Shown: positions 7,084 to 16,721, numbered from the stretch's first letter. The stretch: 46,172 nt of DNA from Bryobacterales bacterium (GCA_020847975.1 JADLBD010000003.1:1-46172), one strand, 5' to 3'. The notes: generated from the sequence alone by a model not told the origin. Made by a program: numbers and translations.

Positions 7084-10000
7084 ATGCGGTTAGGCAACTT
7101 TATCCTCCTTCTCGCGTTTGCAATTCCGGGATTTGGGCAAATCACCGGCGATATCGATGTCAGGGTCACGGACCAGTCCGGCGCGGTCATTCCCAAGGCC
7201 AACGTTACCATCCGCAGTAAGGCTACGGGGACAACACGCACCGCCGCCAGTGACGCCCAGGGAGGTGTGCGCTTCACGCAGCTTGCCATCGGCGACTACG
7301 AGGTGAAGGTGGAGAGCCCCGGCTTTGCCGTGTACTCGGCGCCCGCGACAGTGAACAGCGGCGCCACCACGACGGTCCCCATCACCCTCGAGGTGAAAGG
7401 GACTACGGAGCAGGTAGTTGTAGTGGAAGCTTCCGTTCAACTGAACACCGTCAATTCGCAGTTGCAGAGCAATACGAACTCGCAAGTGGTAACCAGTCTT
7501 CCGATTGTCAACAGCGGAGTACTGGCGCTGGCAGGGACGGCTCCGGGAGTGATTCCCGTGACACCGCGCAATCCGTTCCTGGGCCTGGGCAGCTTCAATT
7601 CGAATGGCGGGCGCGGGCGCGGCAACAACATTACGATAGACAGCGCAACCGCCACGGATGTTTCGACCACGGGCGGCGCGGGGTTAGGGACGCTTCCGAT
7701 CGACGCGATCAAGGAAGTGAATCTGGTGACGAACAATTTCAGCGCGGAGTTCGGGCGGAACGCCTCGGCGCAGGTGCAGATTCTGAGCAAGAGCGGTTCG
7801 AATGAATTCCACGGGAGCGCCTTCGAGTTTCTACGGAACGACATTTTCAATGCGCGCGACTATTTTGACCGCAGCGGCAAGGCGTCGATTCTTCGCAACA
7901 ACGATTGGGGGGTGACCGGCGGCGGACGCATCATCAAAGACAAGCTGTTCTTCTTTGGGACTTACGAGCAACAGAAGATCCGCGGAGCGGGCGGAACGCG
8001 CATTGCGAGCGTGCCAACTCCGGCGCAGGCATCGGCAATCACTGATCCCACCTCGAAGCAACTGCTCACCACCTTCAAGGTGCCTACGGATCCCAGCGGC
8101 ACAGTGAGCAATGCGGCGTCGAACCTGTCGGATGCCTGGGCGCTCTCCGGACGTGTGGATGCGAACCTGACGAGCCGGGACTTCTTTTACGTGCGCTACG
8201 GCATTCAGAATTCATCGTCAAGCAGCCCGGGGCTGACGTTCATTACGTCCAACCTGCCCACCAATGGGGCAACATCCACGAACCGCCCGCAGAACGGGAC
8301 GGTGAGCGAAACGCACACCTTTGGCGCAACCACGGTGAATAACTTTCTGGTATCGTTCGGGCGCAGCCGGCCAGGGTTCCAGCCAATCGAGACGTTTGGA
8401 GGGCCGGAGGTTGCCCTCGGCGACGGCAGCATCTCGAACATGGGCATCTGGTCGGGCGTACCGCAAGGGCGGGTGCAGAACACGTACCAGTTTGTGGACA
8501 CATTGACACACACGCGAGGGAAGCATCAGCTCAAGTTCGGAGTGGATATCAACCGCATCCAGGCGAACAGCTATTTCGATTCCAACGTGCGGGGGACGCT
8601 GACGTTCCTGAGCATGGCGGATTTCCAGGCGGGCAGGCCGTTCGCCTACTCGCAGCGCTTCGGCGGATCGGTGAGAGGGAACCGGCTGACGAACAGCTAT
8701 TTCTTCGCGCAGGATGACTACCGGGTTTCGCGCTTCCTTACATTGAACCTGGGGGTGCGGCTGGAGCTGAACAGCGGTGTTTCGGAGGTGAACAACATTC
8801 TTTCGAACCTCGATTTGAAGAGCACGGCTGCGCTTGGGGGAGCCGGGAGCGGGCCGCTGGGAGCATTCGTGACCGGGGGCACGTATTTCAATACCACGAA
8901 GAACTGGGCCCCGCGGTTCGGATTTGCGTGGAACCCGCGCGGAGGCAAGACCTCGATTCGCGGCGGCTACGGTGTTTCCTACGACTTCATCTATCTGAAC
9001 CCGATCACCAACGGGCGCTTCCTGCCGCCGTTCATGTACCTGTTCTCCCTGCCGCAGACGGACTTCGTGGGGGCGAATTCGTACGCAGCAGTCGTTGCCG
9101 GAACTTCGGCCTTCCAGACGCAGGGCCGGTCCACGGTAGGCACGTTCGGAACCACAATCAAGAATTTCGGGGCGGTCAGTCCGATTGACCGGGGGCTGAA
9201 GAATCCGCAGGTGCAGCAGTTCAGTCTGACAGTGGAACGGGAACTCCCGTTTCAGTTGATCGGGCGGGTCTCGTATTCGGGGACCAAGGGGAACTTCCTG
9301 CAGCGTTCGCGGCCGATCAATACGCTGGCTCCGGGACTGTTCACGCCTCCGACGACGGTGGAGGAGGAGACAGCGCAGCGGGCATCGGGACTGTACACGC
9401 GGCTGAACGCGGGTTTGAATGCGGCGTTTACCTCGTCGAGCAACCGGATTGATCCGCGGTTCAACGGGGTGACGCTGGTGGAATCGTCGGCCAACTCGAA
9501 CTATCACTCGGTGCAGTTCTCGGTGCAGCGGCGGTTCGTGCGCGGGTATACGTTCACGGCGGCGTACACGATTTCGAAGTCGATTGACGATATCTCCGAC
9601 GCGCTCGGCGTGCTTGCCAACGACTCGGCGTCACAGCAGAATCCCTTCGACAACCGCAACAACCGCGCCGTTTCGCAATTCGATATTCCGCAGCGGCTGG
9701 TGATTTCGCACGAATTTGAGCCGCAGGTGTTCGCGGGGGTACAGAACCCGGTGTTGCGGCATGTGTTGCACGGCTGGCAGTTCGGGGGGATCTTCCAGGC
9801 GCAATCGGGATTCCCGGTGAACCTCTTCAGCGGGAGCCGCGCCGGGCTTGCGGATCCGACTCTGATCGGAGGGAATGGCGTCGTACGGCCGGACGTGGTG
9901 GGCCCGGTGCGAATCGACTTCAAGGCCAATCCCGGCCTGGGAGGAGGCAATCCGAATCTGGTGACAGGTTCCGGTCTGGCGCAACCGCTGGTGGGCGCCT

Positions 10001-10248
10001 ACGGCACGCTGGGACGCAACCGGCTACGGCAGAACGCGCTGATCCAATCCGACATGACATTCGGCAAGGAGTTCGCCATTACGGAGAAGATCAGGACACG
10101 CTTCCAGGCGCAGATTGAGAACATGTTCAACAACACGACGTTCAGCCGGCCGGGACCCACGCTCTCGGCGCCGACAACGTTCGGGTATTACGCCGATACG
10201 GATTCGAACTCGCGCAACATGACGATGACGATGCGGGTGATCTGGTAA
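7084..10248 (+). CDS. TonB-dependent receptor, Oar-like, with carboxypeptidase-regulatory domain
   Basis: 1054 aa outer-membrane protein with a signal peptide ending near GFGQ (residue 19). Residues 22-105 form the CarboxypepD-regulatory (CNA-B-like) domain, with TDQSGAVIPKANVTI at its start. A plug domain follows (about 110-225; NPFLGLGSF, FSAEFGRNASAQVQ), then a long beta-barrel with repeated aromatic strands. The last residue is Trp (MRVIW), as expected for Bam-dependent insertion. GGGAG lies 8 bases before the ATG. These receptors occur in many paralogues in Acidobacteria and are thought to take up large glycans or peptides; the ligand here is unknown. No SusD partner, TonB or ExbB is adjacent. 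Divergent from the egt operon. Confidence 0.92.
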   Translation: MRLGNFILLLAFAIPGFGQITGDIDVRVTDQSGAVIPKANVTIRSKATGTTRTAASDAQGGVRFTQLAIGDYEVKVESPGFAVYSAPATVNSGATTTVPITLEVKGTTEQVVVVEASVQLNTVNSQLQSNTNSQVVTSLPIVNSGVLALAGTAPGVIPVTPRNPFLGLGSFNSNGGRGRGNNITIDSATATDVSTTGGAGLGTLPIDAIKEVNLVTNNFSAEFGRNASAQVQILSKSGSNEFHGSAFEFLRNDIFNARDYFDRSGKASILRNNDWGVTGGGRIIKDKLFFFGTYEQQKIRGAGGTRIASVPTPAQASAITDPTSKQLLTTFKVPTDPSGTVSNAASNLSDAWALSGRVDANLTSRDFFYVRYGIQNSSSSSPGLTFITSNLPTNGATSTNRPQNGTVSETHTFGATTVNNFLVSFGRSRPGFQPIETFGGPEVALGDGSISNMGIWSGVPQGRVQNTYQFVDTLTHTRGKHQLKFGVDINRIQANSYFDSNVRGTLTFLSMADFQAGRPFAYSQRFGGSVRGNRLTNSYFFAQDDYRVSRFLTLNLGVRLELNSGVSEVNNILSNLDLKSTAALGGAGSGPLGAFVTGGTYFNTTKNWAPRFGFAWNPRGGKTSIRGGYGVSYDFIYLNPITNGRFLPPFMYLFSLPQTDFVGANSYAAVVAGTSAFQTQGRSTVGTFGTTIKNFGAVSPIDRGLKNPQVQQFSLTVERELPFQLIGRVSYSGTKGNFLQRSRPINTLAPGLFTPPTTVEEETAQRASGLYTRLNAGLNAAFTSSSNRIDPRFNGVTLVESSANSNYHSVQFSVQRRFVRGYTFTAAYTISKSIDDISDALGVLANDSASQQNPFDNRNNRAVSQFDIPQRLVISHEFEPQVFAGVQNPVLRHVLHGWQFGGIFQAQSGFPVNLFSGSRAGLADPTLIGGNGVVRPDVVGPVRIDFKANPGLGGGNPNLVTGSGLAQPLVGAYGTLGRNRLRQNALIQSDMTFGKEFAITEKIRTRFQAQIENMFNNTTFSRPGPTLSAPTTFGYYADTDSNSRNMTMTMRVIW

Positions 10249-10316
10249 GGCTCACCGCTGCCTGGTGTGGCATCTGAAATGCTCTAACTTTCGTGAGTGC
10301 GCGAAAGGACAGCACT

Positions 10317-11177
10317 ATGGTGCCATTTCGAAAGATACTGTTTGCCGCGGATTTGTCCAAGGCATGTCAGGCGGTTGCGCCTTATGTGCGTGAAATGACG
10401 GAGCGGGCTGGGGCGGAACTGGTGATTTTGCACGCCACCGAGATCGCCGCCGTCCCACCCGACTCGTTGCGGCCGTTCCTGGCGGAGAGCCTTCCCTTGT
10501 ATGCCGCCATCCGAAAGGAGCAGCGCGAGCGGCTGGAGGCATTCACTGCTGAGCATTTGGCCGGGCTGCGGCCGAAGTTAATGTTGGTGGACGGCGAAGC
10601 TGGATCGGCGATTGAAGAAACGGTGAGGCATCAGGGAGCGGATCTGGTGATGATGCCCACGCACGGAAGAGGTACGCTGCGACGCTTTCTGCTTGGCTCG
10701 GTGACGGCGAAGATGCTGCATGACCTGAGTTGCGCCGTGTGGACGGGAGTTCACTGGACGGATGGCGGGTATCAACCGCGGCTGCCCTACCGCTCCATTG
10801 TCTGCGCGGTGGACTTCCACGAGGAGGACGCGGGCGTGATCCGGGCGGCGGGCGCGCTGGCGAAGGCCTACGGGGCCAAACTCTCGGTTACGCATGCGGT
10901 GGATTGGCCGGAATCGAACGCCCTCATCGAATTCCCCGTGTACGGCCGTGAGGTGGTGGCGACGGCGCTGACGAGGCTGGTGGACGAGGCAGGCTTGGAA
11001 GCCACGGTCAGCGTCGTCGAGGGGAATCCGGCGGAAGGCGTGCGGAAGGCGGTGGTGGAGCGCGAGGGCGACCTGCTGGTGGTGGGGCGCGGGATGTCCC
11101 AGAAGACCGTGGGCCGCTTCTGGTCAAATCTCTACGCGATCATCCGCGAGTCGCCTTGTCCGGTGCTGAGCGTGTAG
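10317..11177 (+). CDS. Tandem universal stress protein (two UspA domains)
   Basis: 286 aa from the ATG at 10317, which has AAAGGA eight bases upstream; a GTG at 10293 would add eight residues but lacks a ribosome site. Two UspA folds follow each other: residues 1-145 (FRKILFAADLS) and about 155-286 (YRSIVCAVDFHEED). The first domain keeps the nucleotide-binding loop as THGRGTLRRFLLGSVT (115-130). In the second, the equivalent GRGMSQKTVGRFWSN lacks the final G-S/T, so only the first domain is likely to bind ATP. Cytoplasmic stress protein; stop is seven bases from the convergent sulfatase stop. Confidence 0.9.
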   Translation: MVPFRKILFAADLSKACQAVAPYVREMTERAGAELVILHATEIAAVPPDSLRPFLAESLPLYAAIRKEQRERLEAFTAEHLAGLRPKLMLVDGEAGSAIEETVRHQGADLVMMPTHGRGTLRRFLLGSVTAKMLHDLSCAVWTGVHWTDGGYQPRLPYRSIVCAVDFHEEDAGVIRAAGALAKAYGAKLSVTHAVDWPESNALIEFPVYGREVVATALTRLVDEAGLEATVSVVEGNPAEGVRKAVVEREGDLLVVGRGMSQKTVGRFWSNLYAIIRESPCPVLSV

Positions 11178-11183
11178 CGGCGA

Positions 11184-12551
11184 TCAGGAATAGAATTCGC
11201 GCTTGTGGCGCGCCGCGCAATCCTCGAGATGTCTGGCGATGTCCGGCTGCTTGTCGATGACGTTCGTGGTTTCGTATGGATCCTTCTCCATGTCGTAGAG
11301 GGAGAGTTCAATTTGCTTCTGCGTGTATTTGCCCGCCGCTCCGTCTTTTCCGGCGTAGAGAAGAGTGCGGTAGGAATGGGGCAGGTGGAGCTTCCAATGG
11401 CCGTCGCCGCTCATGACGCCCTCGAAGTTGTTCCCCGTGGAAAAAGGGTAGTATTCGTGGGGATTGACGGCTCCGGGCACACCGGTGATGAGGTCCCAGA
11501 CGTTCTTGCCGTCGATTGGGTTGGCGGGCAGTTTGGCTCCCGTGATGTGGGTGATAGTGGGGAGCAGATCCACGGTGGAGAACATCTTGTGGGAAACGGC
11601 GCCGGCTTTGATCTTGCCGGGGTAGCGCATGATGCAGGCGCTGCGGGTTCCGCCGTCGAAACTGGTGCCCTTGGCTTCGCGGAAGGGCGTCTTTCCGGCC
11701 CAGTTCCCGTAGGAGATCCAGGGGCCATTATCGGAAGTGAAGATGACCAGCGTGTTGTCATCGAGCCCGTTGGCATGCAGAGCCTTGGTGATTTCGGAAA
11801 CGGACCAGTCAATTTCCATCATGACGTCGCCGTACATGCCGGCGCCGGACTTGCCTTTGAACTTCTCGCTGACGAATAGCGGGACATGCGGCATGTTGTG
11901 GGGGACATAGAGCAGGAAAGGGTTGCTCTTGTTGCGGCGGATGAAATCGACGGCATGCTCGGTGTACCAGGTGGTGAGCATGGGCTGCTCTTTCGGGGTG
12001 ATGCGCTCGATTTTGATTTTGCCGTTTTCCCAGAAGTGGAGAGGGTACTTGCCCCAGAAGGTGGGGTTCTCGGGATGGTACTCCCACATGTCGTTGGAAT
12101 ACATCAAACCGCAGGACTCATCGAAGCCGCGCGCGGGAGGGCGCGTATCGGGCTGGTCGCCGATATGCCATTTGCCGAAGCAGGCGGTCCGGTAGCCGCG
12201 CGACTGCATCACCTGGCCGAGCGTGGCGTACTTCGGATCGAGCCCGCGGGCTCCGGGCGGATGGGCTCCGACTACCTTGGTCCTCCCGGGATAGCAACCG
12301 CTGAGCAGCGCGGAGCGCGAGGCCGAGCAGATGGCTTGGGGAACATAGAAATTCTGGAAACAGCAGCCCTGGCTGGCAAGGCTTTCCACGTTCGGCGTGG
12401 GGTAGTTCGTTTTCCCGAAGGGGCGGAAGTCCGCCCAGCCGGAATCATCGAGGAAGATGATGACGATGTTGGGGGCGCCGGAGGCGCCGGATAGCAGGGA
12501 AGGCGCCCCGAGGGCAGCGGTCTTAAGAAAGCTTCGGCGTGTGGAGAGCAT
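11184..12551 (-). CDS. Tat-exported arylsulfatase-type sulfatase
   Basis: 455 aa with a twin-arginine signal (STRRSFLKTAALG). Metal ligands D35 and D36 sit in IIFLDDSGW. The formylglycine motif reads C75-S-A-S-R79 followed by SALLSG, the alanine-containing variant of C-x-P-x-R, so it needs modification by an FGE or anSME that is not encoded in the window. A later metal/substrate site is seen as TSDNGPW near residue 275. It should cleave sulfate esters from glycans or small molecules in the periplasm. A GGAGG is present but about 17 bases upstream of the ATG. Divergently transcribed from the aldo/keto reductase. Confidence 0.92.
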   Translation of the reverse strand: MLSTRRSFLKTAALGAPSLLSGASGAPNIVIIFLDDSGWADFRPFGKTNYPTPNVESLASQGCCFQNFYVPQAICSASRSALLSGCYPGRTKVVGAHPPGARGLDPKYATLGQVMQSRGYRTACFGKWHIGDQPDTRPPARGFDESCGLMYSNDMWEYHPENPTFWGKYPLHFWENGKIKIERITPKEQPMLTTWYTEHAVDFIRRNKSNPFLLYVPHNMPHVPLFVSEKFKGKSGAGMYGDVMMEIDWSVSEITKALHANGLDDNTLVIFTSDNGPWISYGNWAGKTPFREAKGTSFDGGTRSACIMRYPGKIKAGAVSHKMFSTVDLLPTITHITGAKLPANPIDGKNVWDLITGVPGAVNPHEYYPFSTGNNFEGVMSGDGHWKLHLPHSYRTLLYAGKDGAAGKYTQKQIELSLYDMEKDPYETTNVIDKQPDIARHLEDCAARHKREFYS

Positions 12552-12644
12552 GGCGGTAATCTTTGCCCCTCCAAACTATCAGAACGAATAGAGGGCTGGT
12601 GCGGGAAGGGGGAAAAGGAGCATACTGTCGGATAAGGAGAGCCT

Positions 12645-13613
12645 ATGCGACGCAGAACGTTTCTTTCTTCCTCGACAGCGGCCGGTTTGACCCTATCTGC
12701 TCAAAGCGGCGGCGCCGCCAAGACTAGCGGGGGTGACATCCCCAAGCGGGTCTTTGGAAAGACGGGCGAGAAATTGACTATCATCGGGCAGGCCGGCGGG
12801 CGGTTTCCGTTATGCAGCTTTGAGGAGGCCAAGGCCATTACCCTGCGCGCCTACGAATTGGGCGTTAACTATTTCGACACGGCGCGGATCTATTGGGGTG
12901 GCCGGTCGGAGGAAGTGTACGGCGCGGTGCTCCCGCCGTTCCGGAAGCACATCTTTCTCACCACAAAGTCGCCCGTGCGGGACCGCAAGGGGGCGGAGGC
13001 GGATCTGGAGAAATCGCTGCGCGCGTTGAAGACGGATTGCGTCGACCTGTGGCAGATCCACCAGGTGAGCACGCAGGATGAAGTGAAGCAGATCTTCGCG
13101 CCGGGCGGGGCCATCGAGGCGTTCGAGGCGGCGAAGAAGGCGGGCAAGTGCCGGTTCATGGGCTTCACGGGTCATCACGATCCCGAAGTGCACCTGGCGA
13201 TGCTGAAGAATTACGACAAGTACGACACCATTCTGATGCCGCTGAATCCGGCCGACCCGTCGTACTTGAGCTTCGAAAAGATGGTGCTTCCGGTGGCTGT
13301 GCAGCGTGGAATGGGAATTCAAGGGATGAAGAGCACCGCCAACGCCGGGCTGCTTTCCGGAATCCACCTGAAGGATTGCCTCAGCTATGTGCTGAGCCTG
13401 CCGATCCACTGCCTGGCGCTGGGGTGCACCACCGTCGGGCAGATTGAAGATGACGTGCGGATTGCCAAGGAATTCAAGCCGCTGACGGAACAGCAGATGG
13501 CGCAATTGCGGCAGAAGGGATCTCGCATGGCTGGTCCGCGGCTGGAGAATTGGAAGCGTGACACGCAGAAGCAGGCGGAAGCACACAGCTATTGGGACGG
13601 GGCGCTGGCTTAA
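12645..13613 (+). CDS. Tat-exported aldo/keto reductase
   Basis: 322 aa with an N-terminal Tat-type signal (MRRRTFLSSS, then a hydrophobic stretch to about residue 25). The AKR tetrad is present: D78 and Y83 (NYFDTARIYWGG), K108 (FLTTKS) and H139 (DLWQIHQ). AAGGAGA lies five to six bases before the ATG. AKRs normally need NAD(P)H; a Tat copy implies that cofactor is loaded in the cytoplasm before export or that another electron source is used. Substrate unknown, probably a sugar derivative given its neighbours. It ends exactly where the convergent PEP-CTERM gene ends. Confidence 0.88.
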   Translation: MRRRTFLSSSTAAGLTLSAQSGGAAKTSGGDIPKRVFGKTGEKLTIIGQAGGRFPLCSFEEAKAITLRAYELGVNYFDTARIYWGGRSEEVYGAVLPPFRKHIFLTTKSPVRDRKGAEADLEKSLRALKTDCVDLWQIHQVSTQDEVKQIFAPGGAIEAFEAAKKAGKCRFMGFTGHHDPEVHLAMLKNYDKYDTILMPLNPADPSYLSFEKMVLPVAVQRGMGIQGMKSTANAGLLSGIHLKDCLSYVLSLPIHCLALGCTTVGQIEDDVRIAKEFKPLTEQQMAQLRQKGSRMAGPRLENWKRDTQKQAEAHSYWDGALA

Positions 13614-13796
13614 TCACTCAGCCTGCGCATGGACCGGACGCACTTTTCCGACGAGGAGCACAAGACACACGAGCGCCAGCGCGAACTCGGGATAAAATCC
13701 GGGTTCGGGGACCGGGACCGGCTGCTGTGGGATCACGTCAGCCAAGGCATTCCAGCCGAGGGAGGCCAAGGCTAGAGCCATCGCAAGTGGGCGCAT
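13614..13796 (-). CDS. PEP-CTERM miniprotein
   Basis: 60 aa. Residues 1-19 form a signal peptide (MALALASLGWNALA). Then comes a short Gln/Pro linker, a PVPEPG motif, a hydrophobic span (FALALVCLVLLVG) and the basic KVR: the layout of a PEP-CTERM sorting tail. A strong site GGAGGAG eight to nine bases before the ATG supports translation. Almost nothing of the mature protein is left between signal and anchor. Unusually, a short polar tail ending in Glu follows the basic residues. It would be processed by an exosortase, which is not in the window. Role unknown. Confidence 0.65.
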   Translation of the reverse strand: MRPLAMALALASLGWNALADVIPQQPVPVPEPGFYPEFALALVCLVLLVGKVRPVHAQAE

Positions 13797-13881
13797 GTAA
13801 GTATCTCCTCCAGAAGTGCGGATCTATCCCTACTGTACTGGCAGTTTTCGCCGGAGGCATGAACCTGCAGGACAATCGTAA

Positions 13882-13956
13882 GTACTAAGGTCCCCGGTAC
13901 TCGAGGGCTGGGTTGACCTGCTGATTGTTGCGTGTGCTAACTTTGGGACCAGTACC
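13882..13956. promoter_or_regulatory. Inverted repeat in the intergenic region before the sugar dehydrogenase
   Basis: AGTACTAAGGTCCC (13881-13894) and GGGACCAGTACC (13945-13956) can pair through GGTCCC/GGGACC and AGTAC, with a two-base bulge and a loop of about 50 bases. A TTGACC at 13913-13918 lies within the loop and could be a -35 element; the -10 is unclear. The rest of the 200-base region 13797-13996 shows nothing else I can name. Confidence 0.25.
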
Positions 13957-13996
13957 GCCAGAGCCTCGGGGCTTACGGGGGTGAAACGGAAGTGCC

Positions 13997-16630
13997 ATGT
14001 CTTTTTCCTACTTCTTCTTCACTGGGATTGCTCTCTTCGGTGGACTCGCCTCTGCGGCGAGCTTGCCTGTCGGGTTTTCTGAGGTGCGGGTGGCTCCGGA
14101 ATCCCTGGTAAAGCCAACCGCGATGGCATTTGCCCCGGATGGCCGGCTGTTCGTGTGCGAGCAAGGCGGGACTTTGAGGGTGATTAAGAATGGTCACTTT
14201 CTGTCAACGCCGTTTCTGTCGGTTCCGGTCGATTCGAACGGCGAGAGGGGTCTGCTTGGGGTGGCTTTCGATCCGAACTTCGCGAGCAACAACTATGTGT
14301 ACGTGTACTACACCGCTACCACAACGCCGCGGCATAACCAGGTGAGCCGGTTTACGGCGAGCGGCGATGTGGCCGTTGGAGGCAGCGAGGTTGTAATTCT
14401 GACGTTGAATGACCTGAGCAGCGCCACGAACCACAACGGCGGAGCGATCCATTTCGGACCAGATGGGAAGCTGTATGTAGCAGTGGGGGAGAACGCCAAC
14501 CGGGTGAATGCGCAGGATCTTACGAACCTCCTCGGGAAGATCCTGCGGATCAACCCCGATGGCACGGCACCACCCGGGAATCCATTCCCTGGCCAGACCA
14601 GCGGGTTGATTTGGGCGTTCGGGTTGCGCAACCCCTACACGTTCGCTTTCCAACCCGGCACAAACCGGATGTTCATCAATGACGTGGGTGAGAACAACTG
14701 GGAGGAGATTGACGATGGGTTTGCCGGGTCGAACTACGGTTGGCCGGCGTGGGAAGCAAACACGCCACAAGTAGGGTATAGCAATGCGAACACGGCTCCG
14801 CTGTACGCGTACGATCATTCAGGCAACGCCTGCGCGATCAGTGGTGGCGCCTTCTACACTCCCACGACTGCGACATTTCCCGCTTCCTACGTTGGAAAAT
14901 ACTTCTTCGCCGACTTCTGCGCCGGCTGGATCCGTGTCCTTGACCCGGGCAACAACCAGGCAACCGGATTCGCGATGGGCATTTCGTTTCCCGTGGATCT
15001 CAAAGCCGGGCCGGACGGCGACCTTTATTACTTAGCCCGAGGGTCGAACGCCGTTTACCGTGTTTCCTACACGCCCACCGATGTCCAGGTGACCGTGCAG
15101 ACCTCGCCGCCCGGGTTGACGTTCCAGGTAGACGGCGTCACCTACACCGGACAACAAGCGTTCACCTGGGCCCCTGCAAGCGGACACACAGTGGCCGCTA
15201 TTTCTCCGCAGGGTTCGGGCAGCACCCGGCAGACGTTTTTCAGTTGGAGTGACGCCGGGGCCCAGACGCATGGGATCACCGCGCCGGCGAATCCGATGAC
15301 CCTGACTGCCTATTTCAACACGCAGTACCTGCTGACCACCAGCGTTTCGTCCGGATCGGGGAACATCAACGCGAATCCCGGATCGGGTGACGGCTTTTAC
15401 AATGCCGGGACTACGGTGTCGCTGACCGCCGCGCCCGCCGCGGGGTATGTATTCAGCGGGTGGAGCGGCGACATCAGCGGCACATCGAATCCCCTCAGCT
15501 TGAGCATGTCCGCCCCGCGCACTGTTGCGGCGTCCTTCACCGTCGCCCCGGTTTGCAGCTACGTTCTCAGCAGCAACGCTACCACAGTGGCGGCCACCGG
15601 CGATCTGCGGAAGGTGAACGTATCAGCGGGAAGCGGGTGTGTCTGGCAGGCGGCGTCGAATGCGGGTTGGGTATCGGTGGTTTCGGGAGCCTCCGGCGCG
15701 GGGGATGGGAGCGTGCGCTTCCGCGTGGATGCGAACATAGACAGCACGCCGCGCAGCGCCACGCTGACGATTAGCGGAGTGCCCTTCACGATTACCCAGG
15801 CGGCTGGGGGGTGCGGCTTCAACCTGACGAGTAATGACTCCACCCTGGCGGCTAGCGCCGGTTCCTACCAGCTTGTGATCACGGCTTCCAGCGCAACCTG
15901 CCAGTGGAGCGCTGCCGCTACTCCTTCCTGGATCGCGCTGACTACTGCTACTGCGGGATTAGGCTCGGGAACGCTGGGATTCTCGGTTTCTACGAACACA
16001 GGAACCGCCCCGCGAAGCGGCTACATTGTGGTGGGCGGGCAGTGGTGGCAGGTGATCCAGAAGGCGCTCTCGGCAACGCAGTTGTTCACCGACGTTCCGC
16101 TAAACTACCTGTTCTTCGATTCCATCACCTTGCTCAAACTGGACAACATCAGCCCGGGCTGCGGCGGGACCCAGTATTGCCCGGAAGGGCCGATGACGCG
16201 GTCGGAGATGGCGGCGTTCCTCATCCGCTCGCTATACGGGGAAACCTTCACTTTCTCGAGCGCCCCATATTTCACCGACGTGGGATCCGGACATCCATAC
16301 TTCCGCTATATCCAAAAACTGCGCGAGATAGGAGTTACCAACGGATGCACCGCCACCACCTATTGCCCGGATGACACGGTGACCCGCGGACAGATGGCGG
16401 CCTTCATCGTGCGCGCGCGGCTGGGAATCACGTATGCGGACACCTTCCCCTCCCTGACGACGCCTCTGTTCGACGACGTGGCAACAGGGAATGTGTTCTT
16501 CGCCTACGTCCAGAAGCTGAAGGAACTGGGCATCACCAGCGGATGCACGTTGACCACGTACTGCCCGAACGAGCTGAACACGCGCGGGCAGATGGCGGTG
16601 TTCCTGGTAAGAGGGCTGTTGACACCGTAG
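13997..16630 (+). CDS. Secreted PQQ-type sugar dehydrogenase fused to BACON and S-layer-homology domains
   Basis: 877 aa. Signal peptide 1-21. Residues 25-357 form a glucose/sorbosone-dehydrogenase six-bladed propeller (GLLGVAFDPNF, NHNGGAIHFGPDGKLYVAVGE, NPYTFAFQPGT). Residues 362-515 contain InlB-B-like repeats (VSLTAAPAAGYVFSGWSGD). Two BACON domains follow at 519-603 and 605-690. Three SLH domains lie at 696-750, 757-812 and 822-877, each with FTDV/FDDV, a C-x(5)-YCP segment and an R-x-x-M-A motif. The enzyme part should oxidise aldoses in the periplasm or outside the cell, and the tail should hold it on the surface. The ribosome site is weak (GGAAG). Fusion of a catalytic propeller to SLH repeats is the odd feature. 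Confidence 0.88.
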   Translation: MSFSYFFFTGIALFGGLASAASLPVGFSEVRVAPESLVKPTAMAFAPDGRLFVCEQGGTLRVIKNGHFLSTPFLSVPVDSNGERGLLGVAFDPNFASNNYVYVYYTATTTPRHNQVSRFTASGDVAVGGSEVVILTLNDLSSATNHNGGAIHFGPDGKLYVAVGENANRVNAQDLTNLLGKILRINPDGTAPPGNPFPGQTSGLIWAFGLRNPYTFAFQPGTNRMFINDVGENNWEEIDDGFAGSNYGWPAWEANTPQVGYSNANTAPLYAYDHSGNACAISGGAFYTPTTATFPASYVGKYFFADFCAGWIRVLDPGNNQATGFAMGISFPVDLKAGPDGDLYYLARGSNAVYRVSYTPTDVQVTVQTSPPGLTFQVDGVTYTGQQAFTWAPASGHTVAAISPQGSGSTRQTFFSWSDAGAQTHGITAPANPMTLTAYFNTQYLLTTSVSSGSGNINANPGSGDGFYNAGTTVSLTAAPAAGYVFSGWSGDISGTSNPLSLSMSAPRTVAASFTVAPVCSYVLSSNATTVAATGDLRKVNVSAGSGCVWQAASNAGWVSVVSGASGAGDGSVRFRVDANIDSTPRSATLTISGVPFTITQAAGGCGFNLTSNDSTLAASAGSYQLVITASSATCQWSAAATPSWIALTTATAGLGSGTLGFSVSTNTGTAPRSGYIVVGGQWWQVIQKALSATQLFTDVPLNYLFFDSITLLKLDNISPGCGGTQYCPEGPMTRSEMAAFLIRSLYGETFTFSSAPYFTDVGSGHPYFRYIQKLREIGVTNGCTATTYCPDDTVTRGQMAAFIVRARLGITYADTFPSLTTPLFDDVATGNVFFAYVQKLKELGITSGCTLTTYCPNELNTRGQMAVFLVRGLLTP

Positions 16631-16673
16631 CTACATCGAGCCAACGCCGGGGTTTGACGATACAATCATATCC

Positions 16674-16694
16674 GGCTTCTCCCCCGGGAGAGCC
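16674..16694 (+). other. Stem-loop between the sugar dehydrogenase and the bicupin gene
   Basis: GGCTTCTCCC pairs with GGGAGAGCC with one bulged T and a tight C-rich loop. No T-run follows, so it is more likely a leader hairpin or barrier than a classical terminator. It ends 27 bases before the bicupin ATG. Confidence 0.3.
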
Positions 16695-16721
16695 GTGGCC
16701 TCATTACGACGAGGAGGGAAA

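Noticed and set aside
10293..10316. GTG start for the universal stress protein
   Set aside because: No ribosome site precedes it, whereas AAAGGA precedes the ATG at 10317, which begins at the conserved first strand.
16674..16694. Hairpin after the sugar dehydrogenase as an intrinsic terminator
   Set aside because: No T-run follows the stem, so it was kept only as an unassigned stem-loop.
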